Origin: Saprospiraceae bacterium
Lineage (GTDB): Bacteria > Bacteroidota > Bacteroidia > Chitinophagales > Saprospiraceae
DNA length: 64,000 nucleotides
Direction: 5' to 3'
NCBI GenBank assembly: GCA_027488135.1
Contig: JAIYCH010000104.1
Coordinates: forward strand, 1 to 64,000
In this document: positions 24,154-34,000 of the stretch, one piece after another
Layout of the letters: every line of letters starts with the position of its first letter
How positions within the stretch are numbered: the first letter of the stretch is position 1
Made by a program: the position numbers and the translations under genes
Notes under the pieces: model-generated
What the model was told of the DNA's origin: nothing
What the model saw: only the letters and a program-made list of their open reading frames with translations
Databases searched by the model: none

Positions 24154-24621
24154 CTTGATGACAACTCTAAGTTGAAATAATTATCAATTCCATTTCAATA
24201 TAGGCGTTTTAGGGTACATATTTTAATATTAAGCATTTTTGTCAATTCATTTGAACTTCTTATAAAATTTGTCATTTATTGGTCTTCCAATCCTTTTAAT
24301 TGCGAAAACTCCCACCATATTTCTAGTGCAAATATGACCAAACGGTACGACCTTAATTTTTGCCATGCTTACGAGGTGCATGGTCAAATCTTCCACTTTA
24401 TGCAGTTATGGGTAATTTAGTTGTTGTCTGTTCATTTTTTACTATTCCCAGGTCATACCTAAAAGGCCACCTAATCCGTTACCAGAAAAATGGGTTCATG
24501 CAAATTTGTAAACAATTTAATTTAGTTTTGTACCTCACCCAATGAAGATCCAATAATGAAAGGTCAATACAATTTTTTTTTAAAATCAGACCGTTGTTAG
24601 ACAATATAAAAACCACCGTTA
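24154..24621. other. Intergenic region between divergent genes
   Basis: 468 bases between the divergent exported-protein gene and the pseudouridine synthase gene. I see no convincing gene. The only notable signal is the promoter box at 24523-24530. A 61-codon open frame (24360-24545) lacks protein-like features. Confidence 0.6.
24523..24530 (+). promoter_or_regulatory. Bacteroidota -7 promoter box for the RluA-family gene
   Basis: TAGTTTTG fits TAnnTTTG. A TTTG lies 14 bases upstream, shorter than the usual 17-23 spacing. The predicted leader would be about 85 bases. Confidence 0.4.
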
Positions 24622-25287
24622 ATGTCCCCAGAGCAGTTTAAAGAACGTATTCTTTTCGAAGACAAGTTTCTACTTATTGTGAACAAATCTGCTGGAATAG
24701 CCGTGGAGAAAATTTCACCTCAAATCATTACTTTAGAAGACTTAGTTTATTCTCACCTTTTATTAACTGCTAAAAAGCCATTTGTAGGTATTGTGCATCG
24801 TTTGGATCGCCAAACCAGCGGGATTATCCTGTTTGCTAAAAAACCCTCTGTTTTAAAAATAATGAACGCACAATTTGAAAAAAGAACTGTTCGGAAATAC
24901 TATGTAGCCTTGGTGGACGGAGAAATTCCCAATCCCTCGGGGAGCCTTAAAGACTACCTTCACAAGGATTTTTTTCAAAAAAAAGCTATAATATCCAACC
25001 AAAAAAGCAAGGAAAACCAAGAGGTAAAGCTGAATTTCAGGAAAATAGACTTAATTGGACATCGAACTTTGTTAAATATCGAGTTATTGACGGGCAAATA
25101 CCATCAAATCAGAGCACAGCTATCTTCGATAGGTTTCCCGATAGCGGGAGATGTGTTATATGGGGGAAAGCTATGGCAAAGGGAGGGCATTGGTCTTCAC
25201 GCTTCAGCATTGCACTTTAATCACCCGGAAACAAAGGAAAGGATAACAATAACATCAGATTGGGATATTGATTCTATCCCAATCTGA
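24622..25287 (+). CDS. RluA-family RNA pseudouridine synthase
   Basis: 221 residues, without an S4 domain, the size of the short RluA/TruC/RsuA-like members. The catalytic motif is H59-R-L-D62-R-Q-T-S-G with D62 as the nucleophile. The later motifs K-Y-Y-V-A-L-V-D-G and L-L-T-G-K-Y-H-Q-I-R-A-Q-L are also complete, as is LHASALHF. It converts specific uridines to pseudouridine in rRNA or tRNA; the target cannot be read from sequence. It is convergent with the SCP2-domain gene (28-base gap). Confidence 0.93.
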   Translation: MSPEQFKERILFEDKFLLIVNKSAGIAVEKISPQIITLEDLVYSHLLLTAKKPFVGIVHRLDRQTSGIILFAKKPSVLKIMNAQFEKRTVRKYYVALVDGEIPNPSGSLKDYLHKDFFQKKAIISNQKSKENQEVKLNFRKIDLIGHRTLLNIELLTGKYHQIRAQLSSIGFPIAGDVLYGGKLWQREGIGLHASALHFNHPETKERITITSDWDIDSIPI

Positions 25288-25315
25288 AAGAACGTTTACA
25301 CTTAACCTTTCGGAT

Positions 25316-25615
25316 TTAAGCACCCAACATGGACTGCAATTTCATGGCCACGCTCATATCTCCTTTTACTTTAATTTTACCGCTCATAATAGCCATCATA
25401 GGATTTAAAGAACCGCTACGAAGTTGTTCCATTGTTTCAATGCTGGTAACAATAGTGCAATCTGCATCACTATCAGCATTACTAATTTGCGGAGAGGCGC
25501 CATTTAGATCGATAAAAACGGCACCTTCATTAAACTGAAATTTAATACTTTTCCCAATAGAAGGGAAATTACCTGACTGAGCTTCAAATTGAGCTGTAAT
25601 GTCTTGTAAAGTCAT
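25316..25615 (-). CDS. SCP2 sterol-carrier-domain protein
   Basis: 99 residues making one SCP2 domain: FQFNEGAVFIDLNG, D-A-D-C-T-I-V-T-S, then the hallmark GSLNPMMAIMSGKIKVKGDM and a closing helix AMKLQSMLGA. SCP2 domains bind lipids or acyl groups. In bacteria they are often stand-alone and of unclear role. It is the last gene of the mqnC-PNP-hisF-hisIE operon, ten bases after hisIE, which is an unusual partner for histidine genes. Confidence 0.92.
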   Translation of the reverse strand: MTLQDITAQFEAQSGNFPSIGKSIKFQFNEGAVFIDLNGASPQISNADSDADCTIVTSIETMEQLRSGSLNPMMAIMSGKIKVKGDMSVAMKLQSMLGA

Positions 25616-25625
25616 AGTTATAGTC

Positions 25626-26249
25626 TTATTTATGATTGATTTGAACTTTATGCCGCTCTTCCAATATTTCTATTACATCGTTTAGGGAAGTATTTTTAGC
25701 TGACAGTAAAATGAGATAATGATACATTAAATCAGCTGCTTCATTTAAAAACAGATCTATATTATCATCTTTGGCTTCAATGACCAATTCGACGGCTTCT
25801 TCCCCTACCTTTTGTGCAATTTTATTTATGCCTTTTGCAAAAAGAGAGGCGGTATAGGAATTGGGTTGTCCTTCTAATTTTCTATTATTAATAATTTTCT
25901 CCAGTACATGCAAAAAATGAGTGCTTTCATTAGGCAAAGCGAAGCAAGTTTCATCGCCTGTATGACAGACTGGCCCTGTTGGTTCTACAAAAAAAAGTAA
26001 GGTATCAGCATCACAATCGAGGTACCAACTTTTTAAATGTAAAATATTACCCGATGATTCGCCCTTCATCCAAAGTCTGTTTTTTGAACGACTAAAAAAA
26101 GTAACTTTTAAAGTACTTAAAGTTGCCTGAAAAGCATCTTCATTGACATAACCGAGCATAAGAACAGCCTTCGTGTTAACATCTTGAACAATAGCCGGAA
26201 TGAGTTCACTTTTTGAAAAATCAGGAATATCGTTTGCTTTATTTTGCAT
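25626..26249 (-). CDS. hisIE: Bifunctional phosphoribosyl-AMP cyclohydrolase / phosphoribosyl-ATP pyrophosphatase
   Basis: 207 residues. The N-terminal HisI half (to about 115) shows VLMLGYVNEDAF, FFSRSKNRLWMKGESSGN, the zinc/magnesium motif W-Y-L-D-C-D-A-D, and C-H-T-G-D-E-T-C-F. The C-terminal HisE half shows S-Y-T-A-S-L-F-A-K-G, K-V-G-E-E-A-V-E-L-V-I-E-A and EAADLMYHYLIL. It carries out steps two and three of histidine synthesis. It lies nine bases after hisF; the remaining his genes are not in the window. Confidence 0.96.
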   Translation of the reverse strand: MQNKANDIPDFSKSELIPAIVQDVNTKAVLMLGYVNEDAFQATLSTLKVTFFSRSKNRLWMKGESSGNILHLKSWYLDCDADTLLFFVEPTGPVCHTGDETCFALPNESTHFLHVLEKIINNRKLEGQPNSYTASLFAKGINKIAQKVGEEAVELVIEAKDDNIDLFLNEAADLMYHYLILLSAKNTSLNDVIEILEERHKVQINHK

Positions 26250-26258
26250 TTTGAGGTA

Positions 26259-27014
26259 TTAAAATCTTACAGGAATCCCATGCCTATGAAGCGATTGCTT
26301 CAGGTCGGAAATTTTTATTTCATTAAAATGAAAAATGGAAGCAGCTAATCCAGCATCAGCCTTACCGATGGTAAACACTTCGGTAAAATGATCTATTTTT
26401 CCCGCACCGCCAGAGGCAATAATGGGAATACCGACCAGATCAGACATTTCAGCTAAGGCTTGACAGGCAAATCCATTTTTAGTACCATCATGATCCATAG
26501 AGGTGAACAATATCTCACCTGCCCCTCGATTTTCAGCTTCTTTTGCCCATTGAAAAAGAGGGATATCTGTAGCCAGGCGCCCCCCATTTAAATAGACAAA
26601 CCACTCGCCGTTTATTTGTTTTGCATCGATAGCAACGACAACAAATTGATTTCCAAAAGTATCTGCCAATTGATTAATGAGATCCGGGTTTTTAACTGCT
26701 GCGGAGTTTACAGAAATTTTATCCGCTCCCGCTTCCAATAAATAAGAGGCATCGGTCACAGAAGAAATTCCACCACCGATAGTAAAGGGAATATTCAGAT
26801 GTTGTGCAATATTCTTAGCCAGAGCGGCTAATGTTTTCCGTTTTTCATGCGTTGCGGTAATATCAAGGAAAACAAGCTCATCGGCCCCTTCGTCGCAATA
26901 TCTTTTACCAAGTTCCACAGGATCACCGGCATCTTTAAGATCTACAAAATTCACGCCCTTAACTGTTCTGCCATCCTTAATATCTAAACAAGGGATAATT
27001 CGTTTTGCCAACAT
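26259..27014 (-). CDS. hisF: Imidazole glycerol phosphate synthase, cyclase subunit
   Basis: 251 residues, normal HisF length. A TIM barrel with the catalytic aspartates in [12 protein letters not shown] (D11) and VAIDAKQ (about D130). The phosphate-binding IGGGISS and [12 protein letters not shown] are intact. With HisH it closes the imidazole ring and releases AICAR. It is between the PNP gene and hisIE, each nine bases apart, so tight translational coupling is likely. Confidence 0.97.
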   Translation of the reverse strand: MLAKRIIPCLDIKDGRTVKGVNFVDLKDAGDPVELGKRYCDEGADELVFLDITATHEKRKTLAALAKNIAQHLNIPFTIGGGISSVTDASYLLEAGADKISVNSAAVKNPDLINQLADTFGNQFVVVAIDAKQINGEWFVYLNGGRLATDIPLFQWAKEAENRGAGEILFTSMDHDGTKNGFACQALAEMSDLVGIPIIASGGAGKIDHFTEVFTIGKADAGLAASIFHFNEIKISDLKQSLHRHGIPVRF

Positions 27015-27023
27015 AGTAACGTA

Positions 27024-27842
27024 TTATAGTGTCCGGAGAATTTCCTTGATGAGTTTTGATAAGGTAGCTCCTGATTTCTGAGCCATTTTTATTACCTCTT
27101 CCACCGTAGAAACCCCTATTTCGTCTAAGGGATAACACCTGTTTGTTGCAATGGAAAACACGAAAAGAGGTAATGATAAATATTTTGCCATGATGACCTC
27201 TGACACGGTGGACATACCCAAAACATCGGCACCAATAATATGTGCAAATTTGTATTCAGCAGGCGTTTCCATATTTGGCCCTTGTAAACCTAAATAAACG
27301 CCCTCATGGAGTTTAATTCCTAAGGTTGAAGCCAATGCCAGCACTTTTTTATTACCCTCATGGTCGTAAGCATGCAACATGTCGGGAAAACGAGGGCCAA
27401 GCCTTTCATCATTTATGCCTCGGAGTGGATTATCGGGTGTAAGATTAATATGATCGCGGACAAGCACCAAATCACCTGCATAAATGGAGGGATTTACGGA
27501 ACCTGCCGCATTACTTATAAATAATCTTTGGATGCCCAATTTTTTCAATACAATAAGAGGGAACGTAACTTCGGCAGCTGAGTAACCTTCATAGTAATGA
27601 AATCTGCCAGCCATAACGACTACCTTTCTGCCCTCCAGAAAACCAAAAACGAGCTTACTTTTATGACTTTCAACCGTTGAAATGGCAAAATGGGGAATTT
27701 CAGCATAATCAAACTGGTGTACCACTTCTATTTCATCGGAAAGATTCCCCAGACCCGTCCCCAGAATTAAGCCAAATTCAGGATTAAAATCTGTTTTAGA
27801 CCGAATATAAGCTATAGATTCCTCTGCATTGTCAAACCTCAT
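27024..27842 (-). CDS. Purine-nucleoside phosphorylase, type I trimeric
   Basis: 272 residues. Motifs of the trimeric PNP family: LGTGLGNL, STVESHKSKL, phosphate/substrate GRFHYYEGY, NAAGSVNP, the purine-site GLQGPNMETPAEYK (Glu), GMSTVSEVIMAKYL, and ATNRC near the end. The Glu-Asn pair favours 6-oxopurine nucleosides (inosine, guanosine). It phosphorolyses these to base and ribose-1-phosphate. Its position straight after mqnC (24-base gap) and before hisF suggests shared control of purine-derived metabolism. Confidence 0.94.
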   Translation of the reverse strand: MRFDNAEESIAYIRSKTDFNPEFGLILGTGLGNLSDEIEVVHQFDYAEIPHFAISTVESHKSKLVFGFLEGRKVVVMAGRFHYYEGYSAAEVTFPLIVLKKLGIQRLFISNAAGSVNPSIYAGDLVLVRDHINLTPDNPLRGINDERLGPRFPDMLHAYDHEGNKKVLALASTLGIKLHEGVYLGLQGPNMETPAEYKFAHIIGADVLGMSTVSEVIMAKYLSLPLFVFSIATNRCYPLDEIGVSTVEEVIKMAQKSGATLSKLIKEILRTL

Positions 27843-27866
27843 TGGATGTCATTTATTTGGTATAAT

Positions 27867-29015
27867 TTAATCAACCAACATTTCTTCTCTATTTAAAATT
27901 TGTTGTTCCATATTTTCAGGAAGCATACGGTATTCATACTGCTGGTTTCTCAACTGAGGTTCGAAACCTGCCTCAATAATGGCATCTTGAATACCGTTGG
28001 CCGTAAAGCGAAAACGGGCACCAGCGGCGGAGACGACATTTTCTTCTATCATAATGGAACCGAAATCATCGGCACCAGAATGTAAACAAACCTGAGCTAC
28101 CGTTTTCCCTACGGTTAACCAGGAGGCTTGAATATGCTGAATATTTGGCAGCATTATTCTACTTAGGGCAATCATTCGAATATATTCATCGCCGGTACAG
28201 GCATTTCTTGCTCGTTTTAACTTCTTTAAAATAGTATCTTCATCTTGAAAAGGCCAGGGAATAAAAGCGATAAAACCTTTAACGTGCGCGGGTTTTTCAC
28301 TTTGAACCTGACGTATTTTGACCAAATGTTCCATTCGCTCCAAATTGGTTTCAATATGACCAAACATGAGGGTTGCAGAGGTAGTCAAATCAATTTTGTG
28401 CGCTGCCCTCATAACATCTAACCATTCTTCGGCGCCACATTTACCTTTAGAAATCAACCTTCTCACCCTATCATCCAGTATTTCCGCCCCTGCACCTGGC
28501 AAAGAATCTAAACCCGCTTCTTTTAATGCTTTTAACACCTCAATATGTGTAGAACCCTCCAATTTAGTGATGTGTGCAATTTCAGGTGGCCCCAAAGCGT
28601 GCAATTTAAGGAGTGGGTATCGTTTTTTAAGTTCCTTGAAAAGATTAACATAATAATTCAGCCCTAAATCGGGATGATGTCCACCTTGAAGTAATAATTG
28701 CTCTCCGCCCAACCTAAAAGTTTCTTCTATTTTAACTGAATACTCTTCCAGTGAAGTAATATAGGATTCTTCGTGACCAGGTCGTCGGTAGAAATTACAA
28801 AATTTACAATTAGCCACACACACGTTCGTTGTGTTTGAATTTCTATCTATAATCCAGGTTACTTTTTTTTCAGGATTGAGTTTAAAACGGATCATATTCC
28901 CTACCTCCATTAATTCTGCGGTGGGAACATTTTCAAAAAGAAAAACACCTTCTTCAGGTGATAAAAATTCACCCTTCAAGGCAGTATGTAAAAGTGTGTC
29001 TTTGTTCATTTCCAA
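27867..29015 (-). CDS. mqnC: Cyclic dehypoxanthinyl futalosine synthase (radical SAM)
   Basis: 382 residues. The radical SAM motif C66-V-A-N-C70-K-F-C73-N-F-Y lies in the N-terminal TIM-barrel strand. LLLQGGHHPDLGL follows, then SLPGAGAEIL, SATLMFGHIE and FIAFIPWPF, all matching MqnC. It performs the spiro-cyclisation of dehypoxanthine futalosine in the futalosine route to menaquinone, so the organism makes menaquinone by that route. The first ATG (29013-29015) is used, with a second two codons in. It heads a five-gene minus-strand operon and has its own -7 box on the minus strand. Confidence 0.95.
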   Translation of the reverse strand: MEMNKDTLLHTALKGEFLSPEEGVFLFENVPTAELMEVGNMIRFKLNPEKKVTWIIDRNSNTTNVCVANCKFCNFYRRPGHEESYITSLEEYSVKIEETFRLGGEQLLLQGGHHPDLGLNYYVNLFKELKKRYPLLKLHALGPPEIAHITKLEGSTHIEVLKALKEAGLDSLPGAGAEILDDRVRRLISKGKCGAEEWLDVMRAAHKIDLTTSATLMFGHIETNLERMEHLVKIRQVQSEKPAHVKGFIAFIPWPFQDEDTILKKLKRARNACTGDEYIRMIALSRIMLPNIQHIQASWLTVGKTVAQVCLHSGADDFGSIMIEENVVSAAGARFRFTANGIQDAIIEAGFEPQLRNQQYEYRMLPENMEQQILNREEMLVD

Positions 29016-29046
29016 TTTCCGTTTAAAATCATATCATTTTAGAAAA

Positions 29047-29054
29047 CAAAGATA
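29047..29054 (-). promoter_or_regulatory. Bacteroidota -7 promoter box for the mqnC operon
   Basis: On the minus strand this reads TATCTTTG, a perfect TAnnTTTG, 31 bases before the mqnC ATG. It is divergent from the rimP box at 29163. Confidence 0.55.
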
Positions 29055-29162
29055 GTGATATGTAAGTTCAAAAAAAGAAAATGATGCGGGGCTATTATTC
29101 ATCAATATGAACCTTAACAATACAAAAAATAAGAATTTTATTAAAAAAACAAAATAATTCAT

Positions 29163-29170
29163 TATCTTTG
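29163..29170 (+). promoter_or_regulatory. Bacteroidota -7 promoter box for rimP-nusA
   Basis: TATCTTTG matches TAnnTTTG exactly. Initiation a few bases downstream would give a leader of about 65 bases containing the hairpin at 29198-29215. Confidence 0.6.
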
Positions 29171-29197
29171 CCGAGTAAAAATGGGAAAAAGTAAGTG

Positions 29198-29220
29198 AGA
29201 GGGAAATAACCCTCTTTTTT
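29198..29220 (+). promoter_or_regulatory. Terminator-like hairpin in the rimP leader (candidate attenuator)
   Basis: AGAGGG (29198-29203), loop AAATAA, CCCTCT (29210-29215), directly followed by TTTTT. It has the form of an intrinsic terminator but lies between the promoter box and the rimP start at 29243, so transcription of rimP-nusA must pass it. Because NusA acts on pausing and termination, autoregulation is a natural hypothesis. The structure is visible; the regulation is inferred. Confidence 0.55.
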
Positions 29221-29242
29221 ATTTTAATCCAATTTAATATTT

Positions 29243-29722
29243 ATGGACGAAATCAAGGAAAAACTAAGCTATTTATTGGCAGAAAAATTTCAGGAACCTG
29301 AAATAAGTCATTGCTTTTTATTGGATATCAGCATTTCTGTCAGGCAAAAAGTCGAAGTATTTATAGACAGTGATACAGGCGTTGACTTTGATGTATGTCG
29401 GACGGTCAGCCGGTTTCTGGAAGCAATTTTAGACGAAAACAAATGGTTAGGCGAAACTTATACCCTGGAAGTTTCATCACCAGGTGTTAGTCGTCCTTTA
29501 AGTCTGCCCAGGCAATATAAAAAACATTTGGGTAGAAAATTAGTTATAACCCTTGATGATGATAGTCAGGTTACTGGTATTATGAAAGAAACTGATGAGG
29601 AAGGTGTTTTAATTGTTTGGGAAGAAAAAATTTTAGAGGGGAAGAAAAAAGTAAATACCCCATTTGAGAAAAGGTGTTCATTTAGCACAATCAAAAACGC
29701 TCTCGTTAAGGTTTCATTTTAA
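29243..29722 (+). CDS. rimP: Ribosome maturation factor RimP
   Basis: 159 residues in the typical two-domain form. The N-terminal domain has V-E-V-F-I-D-S-D-T-G-V-D-F-D-V-C and the conserved Y-T-L-E-V-S-S-P-G-V-S-R-P-L. The C-terminal SH3-like part follows. It assists 30S subunit maturation. It is followed by nusA (12-base gap) and infB, the classic rimP-nusA-infB order. Confidence 0.95.
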   Translation: MDEIKEKLSYLLAEKFQEPEISHCFLLDISISVRQKVEVFIDSDTGVDFDVCRTVSRFLEAILDENKWLGETYTLEVSSPGVSRPLSLPRQYKKHLGRKLVITLDDDSQVTGIMKETDEEGVLIVWEEKILEGKKKVNTPFEKRCSFSTIKNALVKVSF

Positions 29723-29734
29723 AAGGATAAAATT

Positions 29735-30973
29735 ATGCTGAACCTTGTAGAAACATTTTCAGAATTTAAGGATGGTAAAAATATTGACCGTCCTACTATG
29801 GTAAGGGTTTTGGAGGATGTATTCCGTACCCTAATCAAAAAGAAGTTTGGCTCTGACGAAAATTTCGATGTCATTGTAAATACGCAGAAAGGCGATTTAG
29901 AATTATGGCGAGTTAGAGAAATAGTCCCCGACGGAGAAGTGGCTGATGAAAAAAGCCAAATATCTATATCTGAAGCCATTTCTATCGATGCTGATTACGA
30001 GGTGGGGGAAGAATGCTATGAGCAATTACAACTTGAGGATTTCGGCAGAAGGTCTATTATGGCTGCCCGCCAGACGCTCATTTCAAGAATTATGGATCTT
30101 GAGAAAGAAGAAGTATTCAAAAAATACAATGATAGATTAGGTGAAATAGTTACCGCTGAAGTACATCAAATACTTAAAAAAGAAATTTTAATTGTTGATG
30201 ATGCCACTGGCAACGAACTTATTTTACCAAAAACTGAAATGATTAAGGGTGACTACTATCGCAAAGGAGATTTAGTTAAGGCCGTTATCAAATCCGTAGA
30301 AATGAGAAATAATAACCCAACGGTTATTGCTTCAAGAACAGATTCTTTATTTTTAGAGAAACTATTGGAACAGGAAGTACCAGAAATAGAGGATGGTCTG
30401 ATTTCTATTCGTAAAATCGTCAGAATGCCAGGCGAGCGCGCGAAAGTGGCCGTGGAATCTTTTGATGACAGAATTGATCCAGTAGGCGCTTGCGTCGGAA
30501 TGAAGGGATCAAGAATACATGGTATTGTTAGAGAATTAAATAACGAGAATATTGATATTGTAAATTATACAAACAATTTACAATTGTATATTCAGCGTGC
30601 TCTCACACCAGCTAAGGTAACCTCCATCAATGTAAATCAGGAGAAAAAGCGAGTAAAAGTGTTTTTAGAACCGGAACAGGTTTCATTGGCTATTGGAAAA
30701 GGGGGAACAAATATTAAACTAGCGGGTTTACTCACTGGATTTGAGATTGATGTATTTAGAAATAATGAGGAATTTGAAATCGACGATGTGGATTTAGAAG
30801 AATTCTCAGACGAAATAGAAGGATGGGTTATTGATGCCCTTAAAGGCATTGGCTGTGACACTGCAAGAAGCGTGTTAACCCTAAGCAAAGAAGAACTAAT
30901 TCGCCGCACAGACCTGGAAACTGAAACAATTGAAGAAGTTTTATCTGTTCTTGCGGCGGAATTTGAGGAATGA
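29735..30973 (+). CDS. nusA: Transcription termination/antitermination factor NusA
   Basis: 412 residues. The N-terminal RNA-polymerase-binding domain runs to about 130. It is followed by S1 (E-I-V-T-A-E-V-H-Q-I to about 200), then KH domains with the GACVGMKGSRI motif near 250 and AIGKGGTNIKLA near 320. A short acidic C-terminal region with one helix-hairpin-helix-like unit ends the protein. Length fits Bacteroidota NusA, which lack the paired acidic repeats of E. coli. Its job is transcription pausing and termination control. Confidence 0.95.
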   Translation: MLNLVETFSEFKDGKNIDRPTMVRVLEDVFRTLIKKKFGSDENFDVIVNTQKGDLELWRVREIVPDGEVADEKSQISISEAISIDADYEVGEECYEQLQLEDFGRRSIMAARQTLISRIMDLEKEEVFKKYNDRLGEIVTAEVHQILKKEILIVDDATGNELILPKTEMIKGDYYRKGDLVKAVIKSVEMRNNNPTVIASRTDSLFLEKLLEQEVPEIEDGLISIRKIVRMPGERAKVAVESFDDRIDPVGACVGMKGSRIHGIVRELNNENIDIVNYTNNLQLYIQRALTPAKVTSINVNQEKKRVKVFLEPEQVSLAIGKGGTNIKLAGLLTGFEIDVFRNNEEFEIDDVDLEEFSDEIEGWVIDALKGIGCDTARSVLTLSKEELIRRTDLETETIEEVLSVLAAEFEE

Positions 30974-31008
30974 TGAAATTCCTATTATAATTTAACGAAA
31001 CTCTTTTG

Positions 31009-31016
31009 TAGTTTTG
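31009..31016 (+). promoter_or_regulatory. Internal -7 promoter box for infB
   Basis: TAGTTTTG matches TAnnTTTG and lies 24 bases before the infB ATG at 31041. It overlaps the alternative TTG start at 31014, which argues against that start. Confidence 0.5.
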
Positions 31017-31040
31017 TACTGCAAAATAGTATTAAATCGA

Positions 31041-34000
31041 ATGCCGTTGAAACTTATTCAGATAGTAAAGGAACTAAACGTGGGCTTGTCCACACTCGTT
31101 GAGCATCTTGCCAAAAAAGGATACGAGGTGGAAAATAAACCCACCGCTAAAATAACAGACCAGATGTATTCTGAGCTGTTAAAAGAGTTCCAGAAATCAG
31201 GAGATATTAAACAACAGGCAAAATCAGTCAGTTTTGGTGCGGGGAAGACCGGAAAGGAAGAGCTTGAAGTTACTGCAACAGAAGCTCCTAAAGAGATTGT
31301 AGCGCCTGTTGTAGAGGAGAAATCAGGGAGACCAGAGGGAGCTTTTCAGTTGCAACGACCTACCGTTATTGGTAAAATCGATCTTTCCAGCCGTTTACAA
31401 CAAAGAACTAAAGAGAAAGAAAAATCTGAAGTCGTTGTACCAGCGGCGGTAAAAACGCCTGCAAAACCTAGTGAACCGCCTGTTAATCCACCAGCTTCTA
31501 CCATACCTGAAGCAAAAATTAAAGCAGAAGTACCCAAATTGGTACAAAAACCCTCTTCTGAGAAAGAAAAAAAATCAACGCCAGCATCAAACACCGTAGT
31601 AAGTTCATTACTGAATACGCCTGTTAAACCTGAAGTGCAGGCCATCAAAGTGTCACCACCAGTTGTCACTGAGGACGGAAATATGATGAGAGCGGAAACC
31701 CCTGAATTAAGAGGTTTAAAGATTTTAGGTAAAATTGATACCAATTCTTTCGATAGAAACAGAGGAAGAAGTAAGCCAGTAACTCCTCCACCCGCGGCAG
31801 CAAAACCAGCGGTGCCAGGCGGCAATCCTCCTGCTGCAGGTGCTAAACCACTAACTCCCGGCAGCCCTGAGTCAGAAGAAGCAAGAAGAAAACGCAAACG
31901 CAAACGCAAGAAAGTAGCTGGAGAAGGCACTCCCAATACCCAAAATACAGGACAAAGCCAGGGTAACAATCAAGGTAACAACCAGGGTTCAACCGCTAAT
32001 CAAGGTCAAGGCCAAGGTCAGGGTGCCAATAACAATCAACAAAATAATAGTAATAACAATAATCCGCAAAATAGACCTAATACAGGTGGACAAGGTGGAC
32101 AGAATTATCAAGGTCAGGGAGGTGCTCAACAAAGACGTCCTTCACCAGGTAACAATAGCGCAGGGCCTAATAATAACAGGCCACCAGTAAACAGACCAGC
32201 AACGGGAAGAGAGGAACCTAAAGAGGTATCTAAGAAAGAAATTGAGGATAAGATTAAAGCCACTATGGCTCGCCTTTCAGGAGGTGGAAAGAATAAACGC
32301 CAGAAGTTTCAGCGTGATAAGCGGGATCGTTTCAGAGAGAAACAGGAACAACTTGATCAAGACGAACTCACTGGTAAATTAGAGTTAACCGAGTTCATCT
32401 CCGCTCAGGAATTATCTAATCTTCTTGATGTTCCCATCTCTGAAGTTATTACCGTTTGTATGAATCTAGGCGTTATCGTCTCGATTAACCAACGTTTGGA
32501 CGCTGAAATAATTGAACTAGTTGCAGGTGAATTTGGCAGAGAAGTTGAGTTTATTTCTGTAGAAGAACAAGCCGATGAGGAAGTAGTTCTTGTCGAAGAT
32601 GATCCAGCCTTACTGATTCATCGCGCGCCTATCGTTACCGTAATGGGTCACGTGGATCATGGTAAAACATCTCTCTTAGATTATATTAGAAGCGCTAACG
32701 TAGTATCTGGAGAAGCAGGTGGAATCACCCAGCACATTGGTGCTTACGAGATGATTATCGGTGATAATAAAAAAATTACCTTCCTGGACACTCCAGGTCA
32801 CGAAGCTTTTACAGCGATGCGTGCCCGTGGTGCTAAAGTAACGGATATTGCCATTATTATCATTGCCGCAGACGATAGCATAATGCCTCAAACAAAGGAG
32901 GCTATTTCACATGCCCAGGCTGCCAACGTACCTATTATATTCGCCATCAATAAGGTAGATAAAGTAGGTGCTCAACCTGAAAAAATAAAACAAGAACTCG
33001 CTTCCATGAATCTTTTGGTAGAAGAATGGGGTGGAAAATACCAATCTCAGGATATTTCAGCCAAAACAGGCCTCGGTATTCCTGAAATATTGGAGAAAAT
33101 ATTATTGGAAGCGGAGATGCTTGAACTTAAAGCTAATCCTAACAGGTCTGCCGTGGGTACGGTTATTGAAGCTTCCCTTGACAAAGGTAGAGGTTATGTA
33201 ACCAAGCTTTTGGTTCAATATGGTACACTAAGAGATAAAGACTCTCTTGTAGCTGGTGAATTTGCTGGAAAAGTTAAAGCGTTGTTGAACGAGAGAGGAC
33301 AAAGAATTAAGTCTGCCGGACCGTCAACTCCAGTCTTAGTATTGGGCTTAACAGGTGCGCCTCAAGCGGGTGACCGATTCAAAGTAGTAGATTCCGATCA
33401 GGAGGCAAGGCAAATAGCGTCGAAAAGAGCGCAGATTACCAGAGAGCAAACTACCCGGGCTACAAAACGTATTTCTCTTGATGAAATAGGTCGTCGTTTA
33501 GCCCTTGGTAACTTCAAAGAACTTAAACTTATCGTTAAAGGTGACGTGGATGGTTCTATCGAAGCATTAGCCGATTCTCTTATCAAGTTGTCTATTGAGA
33601 AAGTTCAGGTAAATGTAATACACAAAGCAGTGGGTGGTATCATCGAGTCTGATGTCCTTCTCGCTTCCGCCTCAGATGCCATCATTATCGGTTTCCAGGT
33701 TCGACCTTCCTCCGGTGCAAGAAAACTTGCTGAAAAAGAGGGCGTTGAAATTAAAACCTACTCTATTATTTATGAAGCCATTGAAGAAGTTAAAGCAGCC
33801 ATCGAGGGTATGCTTGAACCTACCAAAGTGGAAACGGTCATAGGTATGGTGGAAATTAGAGAAATTTACAAGATTAGTAAAATCGGAACTATCGCTGGTT
33901 GCTACGTTCAAGAAGGTAAAATCAGTAGAAATAGTCATATCAGATTGGTGCGGGATGGCATTATTGTGTTCCCTACCAGAGAAAATACACACGGAGAGGT

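Noticed and set aside
24360-24545. A 61-codon frame between divergent genes
   Set aside because: Its composition is unlike a folded protein, it has no promoter or family, and it overlaps the start of the likely RluA promoter region.
31014-31040. A TTG start nine codons upstream for infB
   Set aside because: It overlaps the -7 promoter box; the conserved N-terminus begins at the ATG at 31041.
31346-31969. A long open frame antisense to the infB linker
   Set aside because: Low-complexity Pro/Gly/Leu-rich translation caused by the biased codons of the real IF-2 linker on the opposite strand.
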